NCBI RefSeq assembly: GCF_019048065.1
Contig: NZ_CP077291.1
Coordinates: 2,480,001-2,544,000 of the forward strand
Length of the DNA stretch: 64,000 bases
Direction: 5' to 3'
Source of the DNA: Citrobacter farmeri
Lineage (GTDB): Bacteria > Pseudomonadota > Gammaproteobacteria > Enterobacterales > Enterobacteriaceae
Shown here piece by piece: positions 1-8,059 of the stretch. Below the pieces are notes generated by a model. The model saw nothing but the letters and a program-made list of their open reading frames with translations, had not been told where the DNA came from and did not search any database. The stretch's first letter is position 1; each line of letters starts with the position of its first letter. A program made the translations under genes and the position numbers.

Positions 1-139
1 CTTTCTCCTCTGGCTCTTCATCCATCGCTTACTGCGCGAACGCATCTACTCTGGCGAAATCTGGCACCCGTTATTAATGGATCTGTCGATTTTTGCTCTC
101 TGCGTCTGTTCGGGTCTTTTTCTATTGGTTGCGTGGTAA
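1..139 (+). CDS. ydhI: YdhI, DUF1656 family small membrane protein (3' part only)
   Basis: Only the last 45 codons are in the window; the start lies upstream. The reading frame from base 2 ends in Leu-Leu-Val-Ala-Trp at a TAA (137-139). It holds a basic stretch ([16 protein letters not shown]) followed by a hydrophobic membrane segment ([17 protein letters not shown]). Small proteins of this type sit in front of an HlyD-like adaptor and a FUSC-type exporter, which is exactly what follows here (ydhJ, ydhK). The ydhJ start codon lies 3 bases after the stop, so the three genes are probably translated from one transcript. The transport role is inferred from the family and context. Confidence 0.85.
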   Translation, partial: FLLWLFIHRLLRERIYSGEIWHPLLMDLSIFALCVCSGLFLLVAW

Positions 140-141
140 TT

Positions 142-999
142 ATGACGTTGAAAACAGTGAAGTATTTCTCCACAATCGTGATTGCTGCCCTCGCCATACT
201 TGCGGGATGGTTCATGTGGAATTATTACATGCAATCCCCCTGGACGCGTGACGGAAAGGTGCGTGCGGAGCAGGTCAGCATTACGCCCCAGGTGTCTGGT
301 ACGATTGTCGAACTCCTGGTAAAGGATAACCAGTTTGTTAACGTCGGCGATCTGCTTTTTCGCATCGATAAAACCCCTTTTCACATCGCCGAACTCAACG
401 CGCAGGCCCAGCTGGCTAAGGCACAATCAGAACTGGCGAAGGCTAACAATGAAGCAAACCGACGCCGTCATTTGTCGCAGAATGTTATTTCCGCAGAAGA
501 GTTAGACACCGCCAATCTGAACGTCAAAGCGATGCAGGCAAGCGTGGACGTGGCTCAGGCAACGCTTAAACAAGCGCAGTGGCAACTGGCGCAGACGGAT
601 GTCAGAGCCCCAGTCTCCGGTTGGATAACCAATTTATCGACGCGGACCGGCAATTTTGCTACCACCGGACTACCGCTGTTTGCTCTGGTAGATAGCAACT
701 CCTTTTATGTAATGGGATATTTTGAAGAAACAAAATTGCGGCATATCCGCGAGGGCGCGCCGGCTCAAATTACCCTTTATAGCGGCAACATAAAGTTACA
801 GGGTCACGTATCCAGCATTGGTCGCGCGATTTACGATCAAAGCGTGGAGAGCGATTCCGGGTTAGTGCCGGATATCAAACCCAACGTGCCGTGGGTACGT
901 CTGGCGCAGCGCGTTCCGGTACGTATCGAATTTGATCAACTCCCTCGTGACGTGACGCTGGTTTCCGGCACGACCTGTAGCGTGGCGATCGGAAAGTAA
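142..999 (+). CDS. ydhJ: YdhJ, HlyD/EmrA-type membrane fusion protein
   Basis: This is a 285-residue periplasmic adaptor of the HlyD/EmrA/AaeA class. It has one N-terminal membrane anchor (about residues 9-30), a biotinyl-lipoyl-like segment (VSGTIVELLVKDNQFVNVGD), a coiled-coil hairpin rich in Ala, Gln and Asn (about 80-145), and the returning half-motif (RAPVSGWITNL). The ATG at 142 is chosen over an in-frame GTG at 133 because it gives the usual family length and starts MTLKTVKYF. It would join the inner-membrane exporter YdhK to an outer-membrane channel. The gene ends at a TAA immediately followed by the ydhK ATG. The exported substrate is unknown. Confidence 0.92.
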   Translation: MTLKTVKYFSTIVIAALAILAGWFMWNYYMQSPWTRDGKVRAEQVSITPQVSGTIVELLVKDNQFVNVGDLLFRIDKTPFHIAELNAQAQLAKAQSELAKANNEANRRRHLSQNVISAEELDTANLNVKAMQASVDVAQATLKQAQWQLAQTDVRAPVSGWITNLSTRTGNFATTGLPLFALVDSNSFYVMGYFEETKLRHIREGAPAQITLYSGNIKLQGHVSSIGRAIYDQSVESDSGLVPDIKPNVPWVRLAQRVPVRIEFDQLPRDVTLVSGTTCSVAIGK

Positions 1000-3015
1000 A
1001 TGAGGCGTCTGCATCTGAACCTGGGCAATACCCCCTGGTTGAAAGCGACTGCCGGACAGTGGCGCTATGCATTGCGTAATACCCTCGCGATGTGTCTGGC
1101 ACTGACGTTTGCCTATTATCTCAATCTGGACGAACCCTATTGGGCCATGACCTCTGCCGCAGTGGTGAGCTTTCCCACCGTCGGTGGCGTGATCAGTAAG
1201 AGCCTCGGGCGTATTGCCGGGAGTCTGCTCGGCGCGACCGCCGCGTTGATTCTCGCCGGGCATACTCTCAACGAGCCATGGCTATTTCTGCTGAGCATGT
1301 CCGCCTGGATTGGCTTTTGTACCTGGGCCTGCGCGCAGTTTACCAATAACGTGGCCTATGCCTTCCAGTTAGCGGGATACACGGCCGCAATTATTGCCTT
1401 CCCGATGGTGAACATTGTCGAAATCACCGAACTCTGGGATATCGCTCAGGCGCGCGTCTGCGAAGTGATTGTCGGGATCCTTTGCGGCGGCACGATGATG
1501 ATGATCCTGCCCAGCACCTCCGACGGCACCGCTCTGCTGACCGCACTGAAGAATATGCATGCGCGCTTACTGGAACATGCCAGTCTGCTATGGCAACCCG
1601 ACATTACCGACGCCATTCGCTCCGCGCACGAAGGGGTCATCGGGCAAATTTTGACGATGAATTTACTGCGCATTCAGGCGTTCTGGAGCCATTACCGCTT
1701 CCGTCGACAGAACACGTTGCTTAATGCCCTTTTGCATAATCAGTTACGTCTCACCAGCGTCATCGCAAGTCTGCGCCGGATGTTGCTGAACTGGCCCAAT
1801 CCACCGCCCCATACGCGGACGATCGTTGACCAACTTCTGACGGCGCTGACCCGCTCACAAACCGACAGTTATGCCGTTGCGCGAATCATTGCGCCACTCG
1901 CGCCTACTGACGCAAGCGACTATCGTCACGTCGCCTTCTGGCAGCGGTTACGCTACTTCTGCCGTCTCTATCTGCGCACCAGTCATCAATTACGCTTAAT
2001 CGAAAATGGTGGGCCGCTGAGCACGGCCAATCTACCTCATGCGCCAGCGCTGGCACGGCATACCGACCACGCTGAAGCCCTCTGGAGCGGACTGCGCACG
2101 TTTGTCACGCTGATGGTCATTGGTGCCTGGAGTATTGCTTCGCAGTGGGAGTCGGGCTCGGCAGCGCTGACGTTGGCGGCCATCAGCAGCGTGCTCTACT
2201 CCGTCGTCGCGACACCGTTTAAATCACTTTCACTACTGATGCGCACGCTGGTGTTGCTATCGCTGTTCAGCTTCGTGGTGAAGTTTGGGCTGATGGTGCA
2301 GATTAGCGACCTCTGGCAGTTCCTGCTGTTTCTGTTCCCCTTGCTGACGACGATGCAATTACTGAAGTTACAGATGCCCAAACTGGCAGGACTCTGGGGA
2401 CAACTGATTGTTTTTATGGGATCGTTTATCGCTGTAACTAACCCACCGGTCTATGATTTTGCCGATTTTCTTAATGACAACACGGCGAAAATTGTCGGCG
2501 TGGCGCTATCATGGCTGGCCTTCGCGATTTTGCGGCCCGGTTCCGATAAGCGTAAAAGTCGCCGGCATATTCGGGCGCTGCGCCGGAGCTTTATCGATCA
2601 GTTAAGTCGTTATCCGACCTACAGTGAAAACGAGTACGAATCGCTGACCTATCACCATATTAGCCAGTTAAGCAACAGTCAGGATGCGCTGGCGCGGCGC
2701 TGGTTACTACGCTGGGGCGTGGTGTTACTCAACTGCTCGCACGTCGTCTGGCAACTTCGTGCCTGGGGCGCGCTTTCCGACCCGCTGTCACAGGTCAGGG
2801 ACATCTGCATTGCCTTACTGCATGATGTGATGAGTGAACGTGGCGTTCAACAGCGATCGCTTGCCGCGACGCTAACTGAACTCCTGCGGATTTGCCAGAC
2901 GCTGTCGCGCCATCATCAACCCGCCGCGCAAGAACTGGCGGCGATTGTCTGGCGGCTGCATTGTTCACTTTCTCAGCTGGAACAAGCGCCGCCAGAAGGA
3001 ACGCTTACCTCCTGA
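1000..3015 (+). CDS. ydhK: YdhK, FUSC/AaeB-type inner-membrane exporter
   Basis: This 671-residue protein has two blocks of hydrophobic segments (about 25-175 and 365-510), each followed by a long cytoplasmic region rich in Arg and His. That is the architecture of the fusaric-acid/aromatic-acid exporter family (AaeB, YdhK). The start codon abuts the ydhJ stop, which supports translational coupling with the adaptor YdhJ and the small protein YdhI. The product would be the energised pump of this three-part system, probably driven by the proton gradient. The 3' end meets sodC tail to tail with no spacer. Substrate unknown; membership of the family is secure, function is inferred. Confidence 0.9.
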   Translation: MRRLHLNLGNTPWLKATAGQWRYALRNTLAMCLALTFAYYLNLDEPYWAMTSAAVVSFPTVGGVISKSLGRIAGSLLGATAALILAGHTLNEPWLFLLSMSAWIGFCTWACAQFTNNVAYAFQLAGYTAAIIAFPMVNIVEITELWDIAQARVCEVIVGILCGGTMMMILPSTSDGTALLTALKNMHARLLEHASLLWQPDITDAIRSAHEGVIGQILTMNLLRIQAFWSHYRFRRQNTLLNALLHNQLRLTSVIASLRRMLLNWPNPPPHTRTIVDQLLTALTRSQTDSYAVARIIAPLAPTDASDYRHVAFWQRLRYFCRLYLRTSHQLRLIENGGPLSTANLPHAPALARHTDHAEALWSGLRTFVTLMVIGAWSIASQWESGSAALTLAAISSVLYSVVATPFKSLSLLMRTLVLLSLFSFVVKFGLMVQISDLWQFLLFLFPLLTTMQLLKLQMPKLAGLWGQLIVFMGSFIAVTNPPVYDFADFLNDNTAKIVGVALSWLAFAILRPGSDKRKSRRHIRALRRSFIDQLSRYPTYSENEYESLTYHHISQLSNSQDALARRWLLRWGVVLLNCSHVVWQLRAWGALSDPLSQVRDICIALLHDVMSERGVQQRSLAATLTELLRICQTLSRHHQPAAQELAAIVWRLHCSLSQLEQAPPEGTLTS

Positions 3016-3537
3016 TTACTTGATCACTCCACAGGCGAAACGAGCCCCACCGCCGCCCAGGGGTTTGGGCTGATCGGACATATTATCGCCGCCAACGTGG
3101 ATCATCAGCGCTTTGTCTTTGATGTCGTCGAGAGATTTCAGACGCGTTGCGGTGACGGGAATAATGGCTTTACCTTCGTTATTCACCACCAGCACGGGCA
3201 GATCGCCCAGGTGCCCTTCACCGTCCGGCCCGGCATGCTTACCGGTTTTATGCGGGTCAAAATGCCCGCCTGCGGACTCGGCGGCAGACGCTTTGCCGTC
3301 TTTAATGGCAGGCTGACAACTGCCGTTGGCATGGATATGAAAACCATGTTCTCCCGGCGGCAGCGCTTTCAGATCTGGCGTAAACTCCAGCCCTTTCTCT
3401 GTTTGCGTGATGGTCACCTCCCCGATGGATTGCCCGACACCTTGCGAGGTAACCAGATTCATCTCCACTATCTTACTGGCGGCTTGCGCGCCGGTACAGG
3501 CTAACAGGGTTAACACGGCCAGACTCAATCGCTTCAT
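3016..3537 (-). CDS. sodC: Periplasmic Cu,Zn superoxide dismutase
   Basis: This 173-residue protein has a cleavable signal peptide (MKRLSLAVLTLLACTGAQA). It dismutates superoxide in the periplasm. The Cu ligands are visible in HGFHIHANGSC and in a late His (MIHVGGDNMSD). Zn ligands are in GGHFDPHKTGKH. The paired cysteines (in GSCQP and ARFACGV) form the usual disulfide. The sequence matches chromosomal SodC of E. coli and Salmonella SodCII in length and layout. It is transcribed on its own, with the stop adjoining that of ydhK on the other strand. Confidence 0.96.
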   Translation of the reverse strand: MKRLSLAVLTLLACTGAQAASKIVEMNLVTSQGVGQSIGEVTITQTEKGLEFTPDLKALPPGEHGFHIHANGSCQPAIKDGKASAAESAGGHFDPHKTGKHAGPDGEGHLGDLPVLVVNNEGKAIIPVTATRLKSLDDIKDKALMIHVGGDNMSDQPKPLGGGGARFACGVIK

Positions 3538-3615
3538 AGGACCTCCGTTCTGTATGCATGTCGGTTAAGTGTAAACCAGTGACACCATTTTGAACGGAGA
3601 TCCGCGATTTTACCC

Positions 3616-4512
3616 TTACGGTACGTCGTAACCCAGCGCGGCTTTACGGATACGGAACCACTGCTGACGGCTCATGTTCAGCGACTCCGCTTCCACCGCC
3701 GCGCGCACACGTTCGATTTTACCGGAACCAATGATCGGCAGCGGCTGCGACGGCAGACGCAGGATCCAGGCGTAAACCACCTGCTCAATGGAAGAGGCGT
3801 TCAGTTCCTGGGCAATAACCGCCAGCTCGTTACGCAGCGGCAGGAACGCATCGTCATTGAACAGGCGCCCGCCGCCGAGACAGGACCAGGCCATCGGGCG
3901 AATACGCAGTTGCTGAAGCTGATCGAGCGTGCCGTCTAACAGCAGCGGTTGGTGAACCGGAGAGATTTCCACCTGGTTGGTCGCCAGCGTGAACGGAAGG
4001 CGTGATTGCAGCAGCGTAAACTGCGCGGGCGTGAAGTTGGAGACGCCGAAGTGGCGCACTTTTCCGCTCTGATGCAGGTGTTTGAAGGCTTCGGCGACCT
4101 CATCGGCATCCATTAGCGGGTCCGGACGGTGGATCAGCAGCAGATCCAGATGGTCGGTTGCCAGATTGGTCAACGACTGTTCCGCACTTTTCACAATATG
4201 ATCGCGGTCGGTGATGTAGTGACCGAGCGCGTTTTCCGCTCGGGCCGTGGTGGCAATCCCGCATTTGGTGACAATCTGCATGCGCTCACGCAGATGAGGA
4301 GCCAGTTTCAGCGCTTCACCAAAGGCAGCCTCGCACAGATAGCCACCATAAATATCCGCATGGTCCACGGTCGTGACACCTAAATCCAGGTGCTCTTCAA
4401 TAAAGCTCACCAGCTCCCGTGGGGACATATTCCAGTCCATCAGTCGCCAGTATCCCATGACAAAGCGGGAGAATTCCGGGCCTTGTGGCGCAAGAGTAAT
4501 ACGCTGAACCAT
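3616..4512 (-). CDS. ydhF: YdhF, aldo/keto reductase family oxidoreductase
   Basis: This is a 298-residue (beta/alpha)8 NAD(P)H-dependent aldo/keto reductase. Visible family motifs are the catalytic Asp/Tyr region (VDHADIYGGY), the Lys strand (IVTKCGIA), the His strand (LLLIHRPDPL) and the cofactor-phosphate segment (PIIGSGKIERV). An upstream in-frame start would add 34 residues. The ATG at 4512 is preferred because it gives the E. coli length and begins MVQRITLAPQGPEF. The gene lies just downstream of ydhL on the same strand. Its physiological substrate is not known. Confidence 0.93.
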   Translation of the reverse strand: MVQRITLAPQGPEFSRFVMGYWRLMDWNMSPRELVSFIEEHLDLGVTTVDHADIYGGYLCEAAFGEALKLAPHLRERMQIVTKCGIATTARAENALGHYITDRDHIVKSAEQSLTNLATDHLDLLLIHRPDPLMDADEVAEAFKHLHQSGKVRHFGVSNFTPAQFTLLQSRLPFTLATNQVEISPVHQPLLLDGTLDQLQQLRIRPMAWSCLGGGRLFNDDAFLPLRNELAVIAQELNASSIEQVVYAWILRLPSQPLPIIGSGKIERVRAAVEAESLNMSRQQWFRIRKAALGYDVP

Positions 4513-4561
4513 AACTGCTTCCTCGTGAAGTAAATTACTGCGAGTATATACAATTAGTGGT

Positions 4562-4801
4562 TTAAAAGAGTGAAGGCTGTTGAGGTTCTTCCGGCGCGGC
4601 GGGTTTATTTGCACGTAATTTACGCAGCAGACGCTGGCGGCATAGCCGCAGCACGTCTTGTTTTTGCGCGTCGCTCATGTTTTGCCAGTTGAACCGCTCA
4701 TCTCTGCTGCGCTGACATCCCCGGCAAAAACCGCGCTCATCTGACTGGCAAATTCCCCGACACGGGCTCTGCACGGGAAAAAACTCTAACTGCTCTGCCA
4801 C
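4562..4801 (-). CDS. ydhL: YdhL, DUF1289 cysteine-rich small protein
   Basis: This 79-residue protein has the DUF1289 core CRGICQSDERGFCRGC, a four-cysteine cluster that probably binds zinc or an Fe-S centre. The rest is basic and ends in Pro-Ser-Leu-Phe. It starts with GTG (4801), preceded by a strong GAGG/AAGGG ribosome-binding stretch. It is divergent from nemR and sits in front of ydhF, so it could share the NemR-controlled intergenic region. Function unknown. Confidence 0.9.
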   Translation of the reverse strand: MAEQLEFFPVQSPCRGICQSDERGFCRGCQRSRDERFNWQNMSDAQKQDVLRLCRQRLLRKLRANKPAAPEEPQQPSLF

Positions 4802-4872
4802 GCCCTTTCCTCTTCATTAGGTCTTCACTCTATTGAAGACGTAAACATGCTTTCTGGCAACCTGACTTGCAT

Positions 4873-4888
4873 TAGACCGACTGGTCTA
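4873..4888. promoter_or_regulatory. NemR operator
   Basis: The perfect dyad TAGACC-GACT-GGTCTA lies 15 bases before the nemR start. It matches the known NemR box (TAGACCnnnnGGTCTA). It should control nemR-nemA-gloA and may affect the divergent ydhL. Confidence 0.9.
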
Positions 4889-4902
4889 TTACACTCCCTG
4901 CC

Positions 4903-5502
4903 ATGAACAAACAAACTGAATACGATACCCGCGAACACTTACTGGTTACCGGTGAGCATCTTTGCATGCAGCGAGGCTTTACCGGTATGGGGCTAAGCGA
5001 GTTGCTCAAAACCGCCGGTGTGCCAAAAGGATCGTTTTATCACTACTTTCGTTCCAAAGAAGCCTTTGGCGTCGCGATGCTGGAACGGCATTTTGCCGGC
5101 TATCATCAGCGGCTGGCAGCGCACTTTGACACGGGGCCGGGCAATTATCGCGATCGCATTCTGGCTTATTATCAGGAAACGCTGAACCAGTTTTGCCAGC
5201 AAGGGATCATCAGCGGCTGTCTGACGGTTAAACTTTCCGCCGAAGTGTGCGATCTGTCGGAAGATATGCGCACCGCGATGGACCAGGGAGCCGGAAAAAT
5301 TATGGCGATCCTGGCGCAGGCGCTGGAAAAAGGTCGTGACCGTCATTGTTTGACGTTTGTAGGTGAACCACTACAGCAGGCGCAAATCCTTTATGCGCTG
5401 TGGCTGGGGGCGAATCTGCAAGCCAAAATTTCGCGCTGTGCCACTCCGCTGGAAAATGCGCTGGCACATGTGAAAAGCATCATTGCGACGCCTGGTACTT
5501 AA
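4903..5502 (+). CDS. nemR: NemR, TetR-family electrophile-sensing repressor
   Basis: This 199-residue TetR-type repressor has an N-terminal helix-turn-helix (LLKTAGVPKGSFYHYFRSKEAF, about 34-55) and a ligand-sensing all-alpha C-terminal domain. Cys106 (ISGCLTV) is present; in E. coli NemR it is the key residue for sensing reactive chlorine and electrophiles. Other cysteines are at 21, 98 and 116. Modification releases NemR from its operator, inducing nemA and gloA to remove N-ethylmaleimide, quinones and methylglyoxal. nemA follows 57 bases downstream. Confidence 0.95.
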   Translation: MNKQTEYDTREHLLVTGEHLCMQRGFTGMGLSELLKTAGVPKGSFYHYFRSKEAFGVAMLERHFAGYHQRLAAHFDTGPGNYRDRILAYYQETLNQFCQQGIISGCLTVKLSAEVCDLSEDMRTAMDQGAGKIMAILAQALEKGRDRHCLTFVGEPLQQAQILYALWLGANLQAKISRCATPLENALAHVKSIIATPGT

Positions 5503-5526
5503 CAGGCGTTTTATTTAATCTCTCAC

Positions 5527-5541
5527 TAGACGACCGGTCTA
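5527..5541. promoter_or_regulatory. Second NemR-like dyad between nemR and nemA
   Basis: TAGACGACCGGTCTA resembles the upstream NemR box, with the same outer TAGAC and GTCTA half-sites, but the dyad is 15 instead of 16 bases long. It sits 18 bases before the nemA start. It could be a secondary operator or a relic; its binding is inference. Confidence 0.5.
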
Positions 5542-5559
5542 TTCATAACGGAAAACATT

Positions 5560-6657
5560 ATGTCATCTGATAAACTGTTTACCCCACTGAAAGTGGGCGC
5601 GATCACCGCACCTAACCGTATCTTCATGGCTCCGCTGACGCGTCTGCGCAGCATTGAGCCTGGCGACATCCCCACTCCGTTAATGGCCGAGTATTATCGC
5701 CAACGCGCCAGCGCGGGTCTAATCATCAGCGAAGCAACTCAGATTTCCGCACAGGCGAAGGGTTACGCTGGCGCACCGGGTCTGCACAGCGATGAACAAA
5801 TCGCTGCATGGAAGAAAATCACCGCCGGTGTCCATGCTGAAAACGGCCGTATCGCCGTTCAGTTATGGCACACTGGCCGAATTTCTCACTCCAGCCTGCA
5901 ACCGGGTGGTCAACCGCCGGTTTCGGCATCGGCTATCAGTGCCGGGACCCGCACTTCTCTGCGTGATGAACAGGGTCAGGCGATCCGCGTTGACACCTCA
6001 ATGCCTCGCGCGCTGGAAACTGATGAGATCCCGGGTATTGTCAATGATTTCCGTCAGGCGATCGCTAATGCGCGTGAAGCGGGTTTCGATCTGGTTGAAC
6101 TGCACTCCGCGCACGGTTACCTGCTGCATCAGTTCCTTTCCCCTTCTTCTAACCATCGTAGCGATCGGTACGGCGGTAGCGTGGAAAACCGCGCACGTCT
6201 GGTGCTGGAAGTGGTCGATGCCGGTATTCAGGAATGGGGAGCGGATCGTATCGGTATTCGCGTCTCGCCTGTCGGCACCTTCCAGAACGTCGACAATGGT
6301 CCGAATGAAGAAGCTGATGCGCTGTATCTGATTGAGGAACTGGGTAAACGTGGTATCGCTTATCTGCACATGTCTGAACCAGACTGGGCGGGCGGCAAGC
6401 CCTATACCGACGCGTTCCGCGAAAAGGTCCGCGCTCGTTTCCACGGCCCGATCATCGGCGCAGGTGCCTATACGCCGGAGAAAGCAGAAACCTTAATTGA
6501 AAAAGGGCTGATTGATGCCGTCGCCTTTGGGCGTGATTACATCGCTAACCCGGATCTGGTCGCGCGTCTGCAACGCAAAGCCGAACTCAACCCGCAGCGC
6601 AGCGAAAGTTTCTACGGCGGCGGCGCGGAAGGTTATACCGATTACCCGACGCTCTGA
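5560..6657 (+). CDS. nemA: N-ethylmaleimide reductase (old yellow enzyme)
   Basis: This 365-residue FMN-dependent ene-reductase is of the old yellow enzyme family. It reduces activated alkenes such as N-ethylmaleimide, nitrate esters and nitroaromatics with NADPH. The sequence shows the TIM-barrel start ([26 protein letters not shown]), the substrate-binding pair in [16 protein letters not shown], the [14 protein letters not shown] motif and the FMN-phosphate segment near [11 protein letters not shown] and [13 protein letters not shown]. It is the second gene of the nemR-nemA-gloA unit and is cytoplasmic. Confidence 0.96.
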   Translation: MSSDKLFTPLKVGAITAPNRIFMAPLTRLRSIEPGDIPTPLMAEYYRQRASAGLIISEATQISAQAKGYAGAPGLHSDEQIAAWKKITAGVHAENGRIAVQLWHTGRISHSSLQPGGQPPVSASAISAGTRTSLRDEQGQAIRVDTSMPRALETDEIPGIVNDFRQAIANAREAGFDLVELHSAHGYLLHQFLSPSSNHRSDRYGGSVENRARLVLEVVDAGIQEWGADRIGIRVSPVGTFQNVDNGPNEEADALYLIEELGKRGIAYLHMSEPDWAGGKPYTDAFREKVRARFHGPIIGAGAYTPEKAETLIEKGLIDAVAFGRDYIANPDLVARLQRKAELNPQRSESFYGGGAEGYTDYPTL

Positions 6658-6683
6658 TTTCCCCATCCGCATTACGTCATTGA

Positions 6684-6705
6684 TAGCGGCGTAAAAACGC
6701 CGCTA
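6684..6705 (+). other. Stable hairpin between nemA and gloA
   Basis: A perfect 9-bp stem (TAGCGGCGT/ACGCCGCTA) with an AAAA loop lies 27 bases after the nemA stop. No T-run follows, so it is not a classical terminator. It may be a partial terminator or an mRNA-processing or stability element that sets gloA output relative to nemA. Confidence 0.55.
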
Positions 6706-6754
6706 TACTAAAACAACATTTTGAATGTATTGACCATTTTTAAGGGGACAAAAC

Positions 6755-7162
6755 ATGCGTTTACTTCATACGATGCTGCGCGTTGGCGATCTGCAACGCT
6801 CCATTGATTTTTACACTAACGTCCTGGGCATGAAATTGCTGCGTACCAGCGAAAACACCGAATATAAATACTCTCTGGCGTTTGTCGGTTACGGCGAAGA
6901 GAGTGATGAAGCGGTGATTGAACTGACCTATAACTGGGGCGTCGATAAATACGAACTGGGCACCGCTTACGGTCATATCGCCCTGAGCGTCGATAACGCC
7001 GCTGAGGCCTGTGAACGCATTCGTCAGAATGGCGGCAACGTCACCCGTGAAGCCGGTCCGGTTAAAGGCGGCACCACCGTGATCGCCTTTGTTGAAGATC
7101 CGGACGGTTACAAAATCGAACTGATCGAAGAAAAAGATGCCGGGAAAGGTCTCGGTAACTAA
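6755..7162 (+). CDS. gloA: Glyoxalase I (lactoylglutathione lyase)
   Basis: This 135-residue metalloenzyme (Ni in E. coli) converts the methylglyoxal-glutathione hemithioacetal to S-lactoylglutathione. All four metal ligands are present: His5, Glu56, His74 and Glu122. It contains two beta-alpha-beta-beta-beta modules of the VOC fold. The start has a good AAGGGG ribosome-binding site. It follows nemA, so detoxification of electrophiles is co-expressed with NemR control; an own promoter in the 97-base spacer is also possible. Confidence 0.97.
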   Translation: MRLLHTMLRVGDLQRSIDFYTNVLGMKLLRTSENTEYKYSLAFVGYGEESDEAVIELTYNWGVDKYELGTAYGHIALSVDNAAEACERIRQNGGNVTREAGPVKGGTTVIAFVEDPDGYKIELIEEKDAGKGLGN

Positions 7163-7266
7163 CGTCCTGCCGGGCGCAGTTGCTCTCTGCGCCTGTAGTT
7201 TTACTGCATCACTCCGCTTTTTTTGGCATAATGCGCGCTGCAATTTTTCTGTACTAAGAGACCCTG

Positions 7267-7914
7267 ATGTCCGATAACGCTCAACTTACCGGTCTGTGCG
7301 ACCGTTTTCGTGGTTTTTATCCCGTCGTCATTGATGTTGAAACGGCCGGGTTTAACGCCAAAACCGATGCGCTGCTTGAGATCGCCGCCATCACGCTGAA
7401 AATGGATGAACAAGGCTGGCTGATGCCGGACAGCACGCTACAATTCCACGTGGAGCCGTTTGAAGGCGCGAATTTACAGCCAGAAGCGCTGGCATTTAAC
7501 GGTATCGACCCGTCTAATCCCCTGCGTGGCGCGGTAAGCGAATATGACGCCCTGCACGCCATTTTTAAAATGGTCCGTAAAGGCATTAAGGACAGCGGTT
7601 GCAGTCGCGCCATCATGGTGGCCCATAATGCGACATTCGATCATAGCTTTATGATGGCTGCCGCTGAACGCGCCTCGCTCAAGCGCAACCCATTCCATCC
7701 GTTCGTGACGTTTGATACCGCCGCGCTGAGCGGACTGGCTCTGGGACAAACGGTGCTCTCAAAAGCGTGTCTTGCGGCAGGCATGGAGTTTGACGGTACT
7801 CAGGCGCATTCTGCGCTGTACGATACCGAGCGTACTGCCGTGCTGTTTTGCGAAATCGTCAACCGCTGGAAGCGTCTGGGCGGCTGGCCGTTACCGCAGC
7901 CAGAAGAAGCCTGA
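7267..7914 (+). CDS. rnt: Ribonuclease T (DEDDh 3'-5' exonuclease)
   Basis: This 215-residue exonuclease trims the CCA end of tRNAs and matures 5S and 23S rRNA. The DEDD ligands are visible: Asp23 and Glu25 in VIDVETAGF, Asp in [11 protein letters not shown], and the final His and Asp in [12 protein letters not shown]. Length equals the E. coli enzyme. The gene is followed by a hairpin and then lhr. Confidence 0.97.
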   Translation: MSDNAQLTGLCDRFRGFYPVVIDVETAGFNAKTDALLEIAAITLKMDEQGWLMPDSTLQFHVEPFEGANLQPEALAFNGIDPSNPLRGAVSEYDALHAIFKMVRKGIKDSGCSRAIMVAHNATFDHSFMMAAAERASLKRNPFHPFVTFDTAALSGLALGQTVLSKACLAAGMEFDGTQAHSALYDTERTAVLFCEIVNRWKRLGGWPLPQPEEA

Positions 7915-7920
7915 TTTCCT

Positions 7921-7946
7921 GGCCTGGTAACGCTGTTTATCAGGCC
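7921..7946 (+). terminator. Hairpin after rnt
   Basis: A 10-bp stem with one G-T pair (GGCCTGGTAA/TTATCAGGCC) and a 6-base loop lies 6 bases after the rnt stop. No T-tract follows, so it may only partly terminate before lhr. Confidence 0.4.
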
Positions 7947-8059
7947 GCCCCGCCCTACCTCACTACTGTATATTTGACCAGTATCAATACACCCTGCTCA
8001 TTTCCCGCTATTCTGTAAAAAGGTCTTGATCCGCCAACTCCGCAAAAGGGACAGGGAAC

